From the NCBI GenBank assembly GCA_017502865.1, contig JAFVUD010000004.1, positions 24,333 to 88,332 of the forward strand: a stretch of 64,000 nucleotides of DNA. Reading direction: 5' to 3'. The stretch's first letter is position 1, and the number at the start of each line of letters is the position of its first letter. The notes beneath the pieces were generated by a model that was given only the letters and a program-made list of their open reading frames with translations, had not been told where the DNA came from and did no database searches. Of this stretch, positions 23,769-33,038 are shown piece by piece. This stretch comes from Alphaproteobacteria bacterium (GTDB lineage: Bacteria > Pseudomonadota > Alphaproteobacteria > Rs-D84). The position numbers and the translations under genes were made by a program.

Positions 23769-26168
23769 TTATTGCTTTTGTTCGGCAACGACAAAGTCAA
23801 TCGCATCACCCAGTGTAATTTCGTTTGCACGGGCCGCAGATTTAATCAGGCCATGCAAAATTTCTGGGGTGTCGGTTGGGATTGTCAATGTTTCCAATTT
23901 GGCACCATTGCCAACCTTTCTGTCGGTGCGCAGACCACGAACGTTTTTCAAGATTTCCAGCGCAATATCCATTTGGGCAACATCTGTTTCATATTCAGAT
24001 TTGTATTCTGGATACTGGGTCAGGTGTAATGTTTCGCCGCCTTCGAATGGCTGATAAATCTTTTGCCACAGTTCTTCGGTCAGGAATGGAATAAACGGTG
24101 CATACAGACCGATTATCGTACGCAATACAGTGTACAATGTCCACTGGGCAGACAGTTTCGATTCTGCACTGTATTTTTCGGGTGCCCAGAAGCGATCTTT
24201 GATAAATTCCAAATATTGGTCACAGAAGATATCCCAGAAGAACGTATCAATTGCAGCACGTGAATTATAGTTATCGTATTTATCCAAATGTTTACGTGTT
24301 TCCGCAATCGCTTTGTTCAATTCGTTCAACACCCATCTGTCTTCGATAAAGCGTTCAGATACAGGAATTTGCTTTGCGGTTTCTGGTTCGAAATCAGACA
24401 AATTCATCAACACATATTTTGATGCATTCCATAACTTTGTCAGCAGTTTGGAACCACGTTTAACCTCGTCATCACTGTAACGAATGTCTGTGCCGATTGG
24501 GGCGGTTGCAATCCAATAACGCAGGGCATCAACACCAAACTTGTCAACGGCGGTCAAAGGATCAGTTCCATTACCCTTGGTCTTGGACATTTTTTGTCCC
24601 TTAGCATCACGAATCAAACCATGGAAGTTAACCGTGTGGAATGGAACGTCACCCATTACATAAATCCCCATCATAACCATACGTGCAACCCAGAAGAAGA
24701 TAATGTCTGCGGCCGTGTACAGCAAATCGGTTGAATAATAACGGGCCAATTCTGGGGTCTGTTCAGGCCAACCCAGTGTCGAGAATGGCCACAGCCCAGA
24801 CGAGAACCATGTATCCAAAACGTCTGGGTCACGGGTCAATGTTTTACCGCCCGACATTTCAATTGCAGCACTTTCAGTTTCTGCAACATAGACGTTACCA
24901 TCTGCATCATACCATGCAGGGATATGATGGCCCCACCACAACTGGCGTGAAATTGTCCATGGGCGGATATTTTTCATCCATGCCATAAACAGGTTATAAC
25001 GATGTTCAGGCATAAATTTAATTTTGCCGGCTTCGACCGCTGCGATTGCAGGCTGGGCCAATTTTTCGGCATCAACAAACCATTGATCTGTCAGGTATGG
25101 TTCAACAGGAACCTGGCCACGTTCAGAATATGGTGTTGGAATAATTTTGTCTTCGATTTTTACCAACAGGCCGGCGGCTTCGATATCTGCGACAACGGCT
25201 TCGCGTGCCTTGTATCTGTCCAGGCCACGATATTTGGTCGGCACAACCGGATTGTCGTTCATTTTGGCATCTGGGGTCAAAATGCAGACCGGTGTCAGGT
25301 TATGACGAACGCCAACTTCCCAGTCGTCAAAGTCGTGGGCCGGTGTAATTTTTACCGCACCTGTACCCTTGTCCGGGTCAGCGTGTTCGTCACCAATGAT
25401 TGGAATTTCAATGTCTGTTAATGGAATGATTGCACGACGACCAATCAGGTGTTTTAATTTTTCGTTTTCAGGGTGCACGGCAATGGCCTGGTCCCCGAAT
25501 AATGTTTCAGGACGTGTTGTCGCAATTTCAATCACACCACCATCAACCAACTGATAGTTAAAGTAATAGAATTTTCCATGTTCGTCACGTGTTTCCACTT
25601 CTAGGTCAGAAACGGACGTCATTTGTTTTGGGCACCAATTTACCAAACGCTTTTCACGATAAATCAGACCTTCGTTATACATTTTTACAAACAGTTTTGT
25701 GACAGCGTTTGACAAACCTTCGTCCATAGTGAAACGTTCGCGCGACCATGTTGGTGTGACCCCCAGGATATGCAACTGGTTCATGATTTGTCCGCCCTTG
25801 TCCGCTTTCCATGCCCAGGCGGCGTTTAATTTTTCATCCAACGGCAATGAATGTGGGTTGATGCCACGTTTGGACAAATCACGTTCAACCAATAACTGGG
25901 TTGCAATAGATGCGTGGTCGGTTCCAGGTTGCCACAAAACATCAAAGCCACACATACGTTTATAGCGACACATGATGTCTGTTAAAACATTGTTCATTGC
26001 ATGGCCCATATGCAAATTACCAGTGACATTGGGTGGCGGCATCATCACGCAAAATGGTGTTTTATCCGAATTTACATTGTTATTCCAAAATGTGTTTTTA
26101 TCCCAGAATTCTTGGATTCTGGTTTCGATTTCACGTGGATTGATATTCTTGCCCAATTCAATGTTCAT
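23769..26168 (-). CDS. valS: Valyl-tRNA synthetase
   Basis: The 799-residue class I synthetase has the HIGH motif as 'HMGH' (53-56, in 'PPNVTGNLHMGHAMNN') and the KMSKS motif as 'KMSKTKG' near residue 525, with an editing domain between ('TTRPETLFGDQAIAV'). It attaches Val to tRNA-Val and hydrolyses Thr-tRNA-Val. The length is about 150 below E. coli ValS; the C-terminal coiled coil is short or absent, and pieces such as 'GTDHASIATQLLVERDL' and 'PIGTDIRYSDDEVKRGSKLL' resemble the shorter archaeal-type ValS that is known from Rickettsia. This is inference. Confidence 0.95.
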   Translation of the reverse strand: MNIELGKNINPREIETRIQEFWDKNTFWNNNVNSDKTPFCVMMPPPNVTGNLHMGHAMNNVLTDIMCRYKRMCGFDVLWQPGTDHASIATQLLVERDLSKRGINPHSLPLDEKLNAAWAWKADKGGQIMNQLHILGVTPTWSRERFTMDEGLSNAVTKLFVKMYNEGLIYREKRLVNWCPKQMTSVSDLEVETRDEHGKFYYFNYQLVDGGVIEIATTRPETLFGDQAIAVHPENEKLKHLIGRRAIIPLTDIEIPIIGDEHADPDKGTGAVKITPAHDFDDWEVGVRHNLTPVCILTPDAKMNDNPVVPTKYRGLDRYKAREAVVADIEAAGLLVKIEDKIIPTPYSERGQVPVEPYLTDQWFVDAEKLAQPAIAAVEAGKIKFMPEHRYNLFMAWMKNIRPWTISRQLWWGHHIPAWYDADGNVYVAETESAAIEMSGGKTLTRDPDVLDTWFSSGLWPFSTLGWPEQTPELARYYSTDLLYTAADIIFFWVARMVMMGIYVMGDVPFHTVNFHGLIRDAKGQKMSKTKGNGTDPLTAVDKFGVDALRYWIATAPIGTDIRYSDDEVKRGSKLLTKLWNASKYVLMNLSDFEPETAKQIPVSERFIEDRWVLNELNKAIAETRKHLDKYDNYNSRAAIDTFFWDIFCDQYLEFIKDRFWAPEKYSAESKLSAQWTLYTVLRTIIGLYAPFIPFLTEELWQKIYQPFEGGETLHLTQYPEYKSEYETDVAQMDIALEILKNVRGLRTDRKVGNGAKLETLTIPTDTPEILHGLIKSAARANEITLGDAIDFVVAEQKQ

Positions 26169-26231
26169 ATTTATACCCTGTTATTTTTTATAAAACCTGG
26201 GGGTAATCGTAGCAAATTAAAATAAAAATTC

Positions 26232-26262
26232 AAGAAAAACGCCCCATGCGGGGCGATTTTTA
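26232..26262 (-). terminator. Leftward intrinsic terminator upstream of valS
   Basis: On the minus strand the hairpin CGCCCCGCATGGGGCG is followed by TTTTTCTTG. It would end a leftward transcript from the right, which supports the small ORF that stops at 26260. Confidence 0.75.
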
Positions 26263-26391
26263 TTTTATAACCACAGGTGTCCATTTTGTTGTGTCCAAAG
26301 ACTGTAATTCAGCCGGCAATGCGGACACAAAAATCCACAACCAGAAAAATATAATTGACAAAATATTATTTGTACAGCAAAATAACCCCAT
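26260..26391 (-). CDS. Possible small membrane protein (43 aa)
   Basis: A leftward ORF ('MGLFCCTNNILSIIFFWLWI' then 'FVSALPAELQSLDTTKWTPV') has one hydrophobic helix and a polar tail. It stops exactly at a leftward terminator that no other gene explains, which is the main reason to list it. No SD is seen, and the start region lies opposite the promoter of the rightward gene at 26390. It could also be a spurious ORF. Confidence 0.35.
   Translation of the reverse strand: MGLFCCTNNILSIIFFWLWIFVSALPAELQSLDTTKWTPVVIK
26355..26383 (+). promoter_or_regulatory. Promoter predicted to give a leaderless mRNA
   Basis: TTGACA (26355-26360), 17 bases, CAAAAT (26378-26383), then 6 bases to the ATG at 26390. 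No SD is present. Confidence 0.6.
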
Positions 26392-26749
26392 GGAACAACA
26401 TGTGTTAGAATTTTTATACAATGCAATCAAACGATACAAAATATCGGTCAACCATGATGACGTGTCCGCAGAATACAGCATTGAATTGGATTCAGGTTCT
26501 GTTTTGTTCTTTGAATGCAGATATGCGTGCGACGATAAAAATCGCCCTGCCCGATACTATGCCGTATCTTTGAACGACCAAATAATTTCTGAATCATATT
26601 GCCTGAATTCTTGCAAAAAGCCAACACCACAAACACGACAGTTGATGCGATTAATCGAAAGATGTTCCAGCAAAGTACTGGCCCAGGAAATTCAGGCACG
26701 AAAGACAGGTCTGTTAAGCCAAATCACATCACCAAAAATACACAGTTAA
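26390..26749 (+). CDS. Hypothetical protein, tandem paralogue 1 (119 aa)
   Basis: The product of 119 residues has a helix-strand pattern, with 'LYNAIKRYKISVNHDDVSAE', 'CSSKVLAQEIQARKTG' and no signal peptide. It is related to the next gene: both have a Lys/Tyr-rich first helix, an aromatic 'YY' near the middle, an 'SL/ND' turn and 'CS.K..AQE..A.K' near the end. The family is unknown to me. I use the ATG at 26390 instead of the longer ORF from 26246 because the promoter lies between them. The two genes are 2 bases apart. Confidence 0.6.
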   Translation: MEQHVLEFLYNAIKRYKISVNHDDVSAEYSIELDSGSVLFFECRYACDDKNRPARYYAVSLNDQIISESYCLNSCKKPTPQTRQLMRLIERCSSKVLAQEIQARKTGLLSQITSPKIHS

Positions 26750-26751
26750 AC

Positions 26752-27117
26752 ATGAATTCGGAAAACAAAAAATTTTTGTTGGATATGTTCAAAAAATACA
26801 CTGTATCGGTGTCACGCATGCACGAAGGCATGCTGTCGTATGCGGCAAGCCTGCCCAATGAAGACTATATCAGTGTCGGTTTTGTAAAAATACCCGACGG
26901 CAAAGGCGGCACGGATTACTATTACAATGCATGCATAAATGACGATCTGTTGGGTGAAGTCGTTGTTAATCAAAATGACAAATTCTTGCCCCAGATGGCA
27001 AAAGACATCATAGAACTGATGAAATTTTGCAGTCTTAAAATTATTGCCCAAGAAGCATTGGCACAAAAATCAAAATTCGTTGATATGATGATGGCTGATA
27101 AAAAGCAATTCAGTTAA
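26752..27117 (+). CDS. Hypothetical protein, tandem paralogue 2 (121 aa)
   Basis: This 121-residue protein is a paralogue of the one before. Pieces include 'LLDMFKKYTVSVSRMHEGML', 'KGGTDYYYNACINDDLLGE' and 'FCSLKIIAQEALAQKSKF'. It has no membrane segment. It is probably translated as part of one mRNA with the first copy. Its last 4 bases overlap the end of the convergent comF gene. The function is unknown. Confidence 0.65.
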   Translation: MNSENKKFLLDMFKKYTVSVSRMHEGMLSYAASLPNEDYISVGFVKIPDGKGGTDYYYNACINDDLLGEVVVNQNDKFLPQMAKDIIELMKFCSLKIIAQEALAQKSKFVDMMMADKKQFS

Positions 27118-27830
27118 ATTGCACGAACAACACGACAAAATGTCACACCATATACAGCCACAGCACCACATGCCATTAATGTGCGACGCAATTCAATAAA
27201 CGTTGCACCAGACGTCATAACATCGTCGACCAACAAAATTCTTTTGCCACGCACGTTATCCGGACAGACAACAGAAAACACACCACGAATATTTTCACTG
27301 CGGGCACGTGCATTCATGTGACCCATATTTTGACGATATTTGCGGCGGACAGAATCTAAATCCATTGGAATACCCAACGATTTGGCAATTGGCCGGCCCA
27401 GCAAGGTGGCCTGGTTATAGGCACGATGGAACAGACGGCGACGTGCCAGTGGAACCGGCATAACAATATCTATGTCGTGCGAAACATCGTTCAGTGCTGT
27501 AATCATCGCCCGGGCCATAAATGGTGCGTATAAAATTCGCCCAGCATGCTTAAACGGCAACATGGCCGAACGTGACACATCGTCATATACACATGCAGAC
27601 CGAATCCAATCCAGTTCACAATTTCCCGATGCACACGTTGGACACATTGGGTTTGGCCCTAAATCCAGATTTGCAGGAAACGGATAGCCACAACGAACGC
27701 ATTTGGGATTTGATATCCAATTAAAACCCGCCCAACATTTTGGACATAATTCGCCATGATTTGACACCGGCGTGCCACAAAGTGGACACGCCGGCGGAAA
27801 CAGAAATTCAAGTATTGATTTTACATTCAT
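27114..27830 (-). CDS. comF: ComF-family phosphoribosyltransferase-like protein
   Basis: The 238-residue protein has an N-terminal zinc-ribbon with CxxC pairs ('CPLCG', 'CPKCW', 'CVRCG', 'CPTC') and a C-terminal phosphoribosyltransferase domain with the PRPP loop 'ILLVDDVMTSGATF' and 'AYNQATLLGRPIA'. ComF is needed for DNA uptake in competent bacteria; a comEC gene lies at the start of the window. The ATG at 27830 overlaps the stop of the OmpA-like gene (TAATG), so I prefer it over the GTG two codons upstream. Confidence 0.9.
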   Translation of the reverse strand: MNVKSILEFLFPPACPLCGTPVSNHGELCPKCWAGFNWISNPKCVRCGYPFPANLDLGPNPMCPTCASGNCELDWIRSACVYDDVSRSAMLPFKHAGRILYAPFMARAMITALNDVSHDIDIVMPVPLARRRLFHRAYNQATLLGRPIAKSLGIPMDLDSVRRKYRQNMGHMNARARSENIRGVFSVVCPDNVRGKRILLVDDVMTSGATFIELRRTLMACGAVAVYGVTFCRVVRAI

Positions 27831-29188
27831 TACCACGACATGCTTTTGTACGATTTGGTATCGATTGTGTCACCAAAAATGTCACGCTTTTTCTGGGTCA
27901 GGCTGTCATACTGGTCATTCGAGATGACACGCAAGACAAAACTGTCGTCGTCACGCTGGGACAAGACCGGTAAAATGCGTTGCTGGGACACACCGGTATC
28001 ACGTAAAACCTGTTCTACGATGGCCAAGCGACGGGCCGCCAATTTACGGGCATCTGAACTGGTCGTGGAACGCTGGGGGATGCCGATTTGAATTGCACGT
28101 GTTGGATTGTGCACAACAATCGCGGCATATTCTGCCAGCAAATTATAATTATCACGTGTCAGGGCAGAATCTTCGTTGCGGAAACGGATTTTAATTTCCA
28201 ACGGACGAACATCTGTGGTTTCAGACAAATCACGACGTGATGTGAAACCTTCGACACTGGATGACATATCACTGGCGACGTCAAAACGGTCGTCAATTTG
28301 GAATGTTGACAGGTGTTTATTTTCAGACAAGAACGTTTTGCGGAACGCACGGCGTAATTCAGTTGGTGACATTTTTGACATGTCGTCACGAACACTGGCA
28401 ATGCGTGGCGATTTCACACGTTCAACGGTACGAACAATTACGTCTGGTTCCATTGGAACAACCATGCGGCGTAATGACACACCATCGGCTGCTTTTTCAA
28501 CCGGTTCGACCGATGCAATTTTTTCGACATGTGCCACCACAGGTTCAGCACGTTCAACAACCGTACGTGTTGGTGCGGCGGTACGTTCGGCCGCAATTGG
28601 TGCCGCAATCACACGATCAGATGTGCGGGTGATGCTGCGTTCGGTTTCATCAACACGACGTTGCAATTCGACCAGACGTGCGATTTGTGCATCAATATCT
28701 GCCATTGGTTCGCTTTTAACAACGTTGGTCTGGACAGGTGTGGAATCATATGCGAATGTTGGTGCCATTGCCCGACCATCCAGGCTTTCTTCGGGTAATA
28801 CAGAATCGGAACGGAACACTGCGAATTCAGAAGGAGATGGCATACGCAGTGGTGCATCGGTTGCAGCACGTGCCCATAAATCATTACTGGGGCGCTGGGG
28901 CAACAAAACATCGTTTGATGCAACAATTTTTTCACCTGTATCAACCGGGGCCGGTGTATATTTTGTCACAGTGCCACGGGCAACAACACGACGTGTTGGT
29001 GCAGCAGGTTTCGTTTCAGTTTTTTCAACAGATGATGCAACGGTGCGTGTTGGTGTGGCAACCGTTTCACCAAATGCAGCACGGGCAGAAACACCGCCCG
29101 ACGACAGATTCACAACCGGCAAACGCACGTCTGCAAAGGCCGGCAATGCAATCAGTGTTGCAAATACAGAGATTGTTATACGACGCAT
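27830..29188 (-). CDS. Exported protein with C-terminal OmpA-like domain
   Basis: The ATG at 29188 has the SD AAGGAA and gives 452 residues with a signal peptide ('ISVFATLIALPAFA'). A long region of low complexity follows (about 35-270), rich in R, V, T, A and P with repeats such as 'TRTVVERAEP' and 'RVVARGTV'. The last 130 residues ('RPLEIKIRFRNEDSALTRDN', 'ARKLAARRLAIVEQVLRDTG') resemble the peptidoglycan-binding OmpA/MotB fold. It probably links envelope layers. It is co-transcribed with murG upstream and comF downstream. The R/T/V-rich part resembles the N-termini of the Cys-rich proteins at 37.6, 51 and 54 kb. Confidence 0.75.
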   Translation of the reverse strand: MRRITISVFATLIALPAFADVRLPVVNLSSGGVSARAAFGETVATPTRTVASSVEKTETKPAAPTRRVVARGTVTKYTPAPVDTGEKIVASNDVLLPQRPSNDLWARAATDAPLRMPSPSEFAVFRSDSVLPEESLDGRAMAPTFAYDSTPVQTNVVKSEPMADIDAQIARLVELQRRVDETERSITRTSDRVIAAPIAAERTAAPTRTVVERAEPVVAHVEKIASVEPVEKAADGVSLRRMVVPMEPDVIVRTVERVKSPRIASVRDDMSKMSPTELRRAFRKTFLSENKHLSTFQIDDRFDVASDMSSSVEGFTSRRDLSETTDVRPLEIKIRFRNEDSALTRDNYNLLAEYAAIVVHNPTRAIQIGIPQRSTTSSDARKLAARRLAIVEQVLRDTGVSQQRILPVLSQRDDDSFVLRVISNDQYDSLTQKKRDIFGDTIDTKSYKSMSW

Positions 29189-29259
29189 AATTCCTTTCCT
29201 TCCGCTACTATCATAGAACAAATGACGAATCGCACGCAAGAGGAAAAATGCAACGTATA

Positions 29260-30306
29260 TTATTTTGTGATTTCATCTGCAATCAATTCGACCGCATGAT
29301 TTGGCACCAATGCTTTCTGGGCCATCTTGGCCAGGCGTGATGGATTGTCAAATAATTCAGTCAATGTTGCAGATAACCACTTTGGTGTGAACTTAGATTG
29401 TTCAATCGCGAAACCACCACCCAATTTCGCAAAACTGGCGGCGTTGGCGGCCTGGTCTGGATTAATATTTAATGGCACAAAAATCGCAGGACGACCAATT
29501 GTTTCCAATTCTATGACCGTGCTGGCACCACTGCGACCGATAACTAAATCAGATGCGACGATTGCCCCCGCCATATCATGAATGAACGACAACACATTCG
29601 CATGAATTTTATTTTCTGCGTAAAAGCGTTGCAGACGTTCTACATTTTCAGGACGGGTTTGGTGGGTCACAAAAATCTTTTTATTTTTCATTGATGCAAT
29701 TGCGGCAGGTACAACGTCGTCCAGAATTTGCGCACCCAATGAACCACCTGTGACCAATAATTTCATTTCGTTTGGTAATGGTGCACCGGCCGCATCCAGG
29801 AAATCACGACGTACCGGTAAACCGGTATAAACAACACGGGCCGATGAATTTGATGGAATACCATCTACGGTTGAAAAACTGGTCATCAGTGTTTTTACCC
29901 AGCGCATTGTAAATTTATTCGCACGACCAATGGCGGCATTTTGTTCGTGCAAGAATGTTGGAATTTTCCACAGGTGTGCCGCAAACACAGCCGGCACAGA
30001 TGCATAACCACCAAACGCAACAACACGGTCTGGACGTGACACCATAAAACGCAATGTCAATGCAGTGGCAGAAACACCTATTTTAGTCAGGGCCCAGATT
30101 TGTTTCAGGCGACTTTTTGCACCAACACCCGATGCCCATATGTGCGACATGCGGGCAGATTCTGGTTTGCCACGGGCGACCATTTGACGAACACGACCGT
30201 CGCACGAAATTATGATTTTATGTTTACGTGATGCCAATTCCTGGGCAACGGCCAAGGCTGGAAATACATGTCCACCTGTTCCACCGGTTGCAATCCATAT
30301 TTTCAT
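29260..30306 (-). CDS. murG: UDP-GlcNAc:undecaprenyl-PP-MurNAc-pentapeptide GlcNAc transferase
   Basis: The 348-residue protein adds GlcNAc to lipid I to give lipid II on the cytoplasmic face of the inner membrane. The N-terminal motif 'IATGGTGGHVFPALAVAQEL' and the middle 'VTGGSLGAQILDDVVP' are the two Gly-rich loops of MurG. 'GRSGASTVIELETIGRPAIF' holds the donor-binding Glu. The SD is AAAGGA. It lies 15 bases after ftsW. Confidence 0.96.
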   Translation of the reverse strand: MKIWIATGGTGGHVFPALAVAQELASRKHKIIISCDGRVRQMVARGKPESARMSHIWASGVGAKSRLKQIWALTKIGVSATALTLRFMVSRPDRVVAFGGYASVPAVFAAHLWKIPTFLHEQNAAIGRANKFTMRWVKTLMTSFSTVDGIPSNSSARVVYTGLPVRRDFLDAAGAPLPNEMKLLVTGGSLGAQILDDVVPAAIASMKNKKIFVTHQTRPENVERLQRFYAENKIHANVLSFIHDMAGAIVASDLVIGRSGASTVIELETIGRPAIFVPLNINPDQAANAASFAKLGGGFAIEQSKFTPKWLSATLTELFDNPSRLAKMAQKALVPNHAVELIADEITK

Positions 30307-30321
30307 TTTTTATCCTTTTGA

Positions 30322-31467
30322 CTATTTCCATTTGTCTTCACGAACAATCGCCAAGACCATACCAAACAACAAACAATATCCCAGGAACGAACTGCCCCCT
30401 GATGAAATGAATGGCAGTGTCATACCCTTAGGCGGCATAAGATGCAGTGTCGTTGCCAGATTGATACATACCTGGGTACCGAACAGGGCCGCCGTGCCAG
30501 CAGTGGCATAAAACACAAATGAATCACGTGCAGACATTGCGTTTGTGACCAATCTGCGAATTACACACAGCAAGAATATCAACAGAAAGCACGCAATTAT
30601 CGCACCCCAGTCTTCGACCAATGCCGCATAGATAAAGTCTGTGTGGGCATCGGGCAGGCTTTCTTTGGCAAAGGCTTCGTCACCCATACCAAACAGACCG
30701 CCCTGGCGAATGGCGTTCACAGAATAGCCAACCTGGGTTGTTGGGTCCAGGGGCTGAAAGAAATCCATAACACGGCGGTGTACGTGGGGCTGGAACAAAA
30801 ACGCCAACAGACCGCCCACACCAAATATGCACGCCAATGGAACAATAATTATATATGGCAACCCCGCTACAAACAAGAATACACAAAACACGATGAAATA
30901 CAGCATCATGGTACCAATATCGGGCTGCATAAACAAAATAAGCAGCACAATAGCAAATGGTATCAAGTACACCCACCAACTTAACAACGATAAACGCCAC
31001 GCATCACGGTTCAAGAATATATCATCGCCATACTTTTCCTTCATCTTGGTCAGGAACCATGCACTTAACATGATAAAGCCGGGCTTCATAATGTCAGATG
31101 GCATCAACCGGAATCCCAGTATTGGAATCCAGCGTTCAGACCCATGATGCACAGGCGAACAAAACAGTGTTAAAACCAACAACACAAAGCAAACTGCAAC
31201 ATTCAACACAGACAGCCCCAACACCAAACGTTTGTTTAACATACTGGTGGCGAATAAAGTGATTAAGCCAATACCATAAAACGGCAACATGCGCTGCAAG
31301 AAATAGTACCATTCCCAGCCTTTGCGTAGGGCCTGGACCGAGCCGGCCGACACAACACATAAAACACCAATAAAAATTAAGCCCAAAACACACCCCAGCA
31401 ATCGCCGGTCTATGCTGTAATACCAACTGGTAAGTTTACTTTCTTCGGTTCTTCCACTTCCAAACAT
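30322..31467 (-). CDS. ftsW: FtsW, lipid II polymerase of the division machinery
   Basis: The 381-residue SEDS protein has about ten membrane helices. 'YFLQRMLPFYGIGLI', 'WIPILGFRLMPSDIMKPGF' (with the catalytic-type Asp region after helix 4) and the last 'MLPPKGMTLPFISSGGSS' part are typical. FtsW makes septal peptidoglycan with a class B PBP. Its order upstream of murG is normal, but the usual murD between mraY and ftsW is absent, and a terminator is placed there instead. Confidence 0.93.
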   Translation of the reverse strand: MFGSGRTEESKLTSWYYSIDRRLLGCVLGLIFIGVLCVVSAGSVQALRKGWEWYYFLQRMLPFYGIGLITLFATSMLNKRLVLGLSVLNVAVCFVLLVLTLFCSPVHHGSERWIPILGFRLMPSDIMKPGFIMLSAWFLTKMKEKYGDDIFLNRDAWRLSLLSWWVYLIPFAIVLLILFMQPDIGTMMLYFIVFCVFLFVAGLPYIIIVPLACIFGVGGLLAFLFQPHVHRRVMDFFQPLDPTTQVGYSVNAIRQGGLFGMGDEAFAKESLPDAHTDFIYAALVEDWGAIIACFLLIFLLCVIRRLVTNAMSARDSFVFYATAGTAALFGTQVCINLATTLHLMPPKGMTLPFISSGGSSFLGYCLLFGMVLAIVREDKWK

Positions 31468-31512
31468 AATCGCATTATAACATGTTTAATTGCGAAAATA
31501 TACCGCCAAAGG

Positions 31513-31545
31513 CAAAAAAATTCCCCACCGGACGGTGGGGGATAT
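31513..31545 (-). terminator. Leftward terminator after mraY
   Basis: The stem TCCCCCACCGTCCGGTGGGGA on the minus strand is followed by ATTTTTTTGCC. It separates mraY from ftsW. Confidence 0.75.
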
Positions 31546-31546
31546 T

Positions 31547-32638
31547 TTACGCAAATTTCAGCATCGCCAATGCCAAGCCCGAAAACACAATCGACATTAT
31601 GAAAAAGCGTTCTACAATCTTGGTTTCTGGCCAACCCAGTTCTTCGAAATGATGATGCAATGGTGCACGCAAGAATACACGGCGACCGGTACCGGATATT
31701 TTGCGTGTGGCCTTGAAATACATGGTCTGGACAAAAGACGATAATAATATCAGCACCATCATGCCGGCAGATACCGCCATAATAACTTCGGATTTCAGCA
31801 ACATGGCGACAGTACCCATAAAGCCGCCCAATGCCAGTGAGCCGACGTCCCCCATAAAGATGGACGCAGGTTTCGCATTAAACCACAAGAATCCCAATAC
31901 AGCACCGAATGCCGCACCCAGTACTGCGTACAGGCCACTGGCCGTGGGCAAGAACATAACTGTATCCATAAATCCAATGCGGGTTGCACCGTACAACGCA
32001 ACAACCAAAACCAGCAATACCGGCAAATACAATTTAGACAACATACCATCCAGACCGTCTGTAATGTTGGTTGCATTTGCCGAACCGCATATTACAAAAT
32101 ACGCAAACACATAGTAAAAGATTCCCAATGGCAAAATGATTCCAAACGGCAATGCCAATGACAATTCTGGGATATATGGTGGCATTGTGCGATTAATCAA
32201 GAATGCCAAGATGACAACAAAGATTCCTTCGACACACAGACGGGTCAATGGCGACAGACCATTTGATGCCTTTTTAGATTGACTGGTGACCTTTTTATAA
32301 TCATCAACAAAGCCCAATGCACCAAACATAACCAACGATGATAATGCAACCCAGCCCGCCAGATTGTTTGACATTGGCATAAACAAAATTGCACCCAACA
32401 CAATCGCAAACACAACCAGAATACCGCCCATTGTTGGGGTACCGGCCTTTTTACGATGTGATTCTGGGACATTTTCACTGATTGGCTGACCCTTTTTCTG
32501 CCATGCGTGCATTGCACGAACAAAGCCACGACCAAACAGCAGCATTACCAGAAATGCAACGGCAAACGCACCGGCAAACTGGGACCAGCCACTGGCAAAC
32601 AAAGACAGACCATGTGATACAAAATAATCAGTCAGCAT
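31547..32638 (-). CDS. mraY: Phospho-MurNAc-pentapeptide translocase
   Basis: The 363-residue membrane enzyme makes lipid I. Its motifs are in place: 'AGTPTMGGILVV', 'LGFVDDYKKVTSQSKK' with the Asp pair, 'NATNITDGLDGM' and 'RAPLHHHFEELGWPE'. I chose the ATG at 32638, which has AAGGAG 6 bases upstream; the ORF goes 33 bases further without one. It is normally part of the dcw cluster with murF and murD, which are missing here. Confidence 0.95.
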   Translation of the reverse strand: MLTDYFVSHGLSLFASGWSQFAGAFAVAFLVMLLFGRGFVRAMHAWQKKGQPISENVPESHRKKAGTPTMGGILVVFAIVLGAILFMPMSNNLAGWVALSSLVMFGALGFVDDYKKVTSQSKKASNGLSPLTRLCVEGIFVVILAFLINRTMPPYIPELSLALPFGIILPLGIFYYVFAYFVICGSANATNITDGLDGMLSKLYLPVLLVLVVALYGATRIGFMDTVMFLPTASGLYAVLGAAFGAVLGFLWFNAKPASIFMGDVGSLALGGFMGTVAMLLKSEVIMAVSAGMMVLILLSSFVQTMYFKATRKISGTGRRVFLRAPLHHHFEELGWPETKIVERFFIMSIVFSGLALAMLKFA

Positions 32639-32692
32639 AAAAATCTCCTTCTTATGCTGACATTCTATCACAATAAAATATGAAAATAAATC

Positions 32693-33004
32693 TTATTTAG
32701 CAATACATTCGACAGATGTTTCTTCTGGGCCGACGAACATTGTCCAGGTATCACCTTTGCCCCACAAAACCATATCTGTATCATTGAATTTACCAACATA
32801 GCGCGTACCAGATGCAGATAAAGACAATACAAATTCTGCTGGCACACCCGAAATTACCGCATCCATTACGGAACCATCTTCGGAAAAACTGATAGAAACA
32901 CTGTGTTCGCCACACTGGTATGTAAGTTTTTCAGAAACCGCGTCCGATTTATCACAGGCCGCAACCGCCAATACCGCCAAGATTGACAACAATATTTTTT
33001 TCAT
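32693..33004 (-). CDS. Lipoprotein with MliC-like lysozyme-inhibitor domain
   Basis: The 103-residue protein has a lipoprotein signal ending 'LAVLAVAAC' (lipid on Cys17). The mature part has 'YQCGEHSVSISFSEDG', 'SLSASGTRYVG' and 'MVLWGKGDTWTMFV', which fits the MliC/PliC fold (Y-x-C, SxSGxRY, W-x-KGD). MliC proteins block C-type lysozymes of animals. This would suit a host-associated bacterium. It is placed between mraY and mrcA, so it may protect peptidoglycan. The SD is GGAGGGGC. Confidence 0.8.
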   Translation of the reverse strand: MKKILLSILAVLAVAACDKSDAVSEKLTYQCGEHSVSISFSEDGSVMDAVISGVPAEFVLSLSASGTRYVGKFNDTDMVLWGKGDTWTMFVGPEETSVECIAK

Positions 33005-33038
33005 AATGCCCCTCCTTTATCTTTTGCGTTGATTTTGA

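Noticed and set aside
26246..26389. Longer N-terminus of the first small paralogue (start at 26246)
   Set aside because: It would begin inside a terminator hairpin and run through a good promoter that ends just before the ATG at 26390.
28176..29216. A 346-codon open frame opposite the OmpA-like gene
   Set aside because: The minus-strand gene has a signal peptide, an SD and a recognisable C-terminal domain. The plus-strand frame is R/S/T-rich nonsense that mirrors the repeat-like codons.
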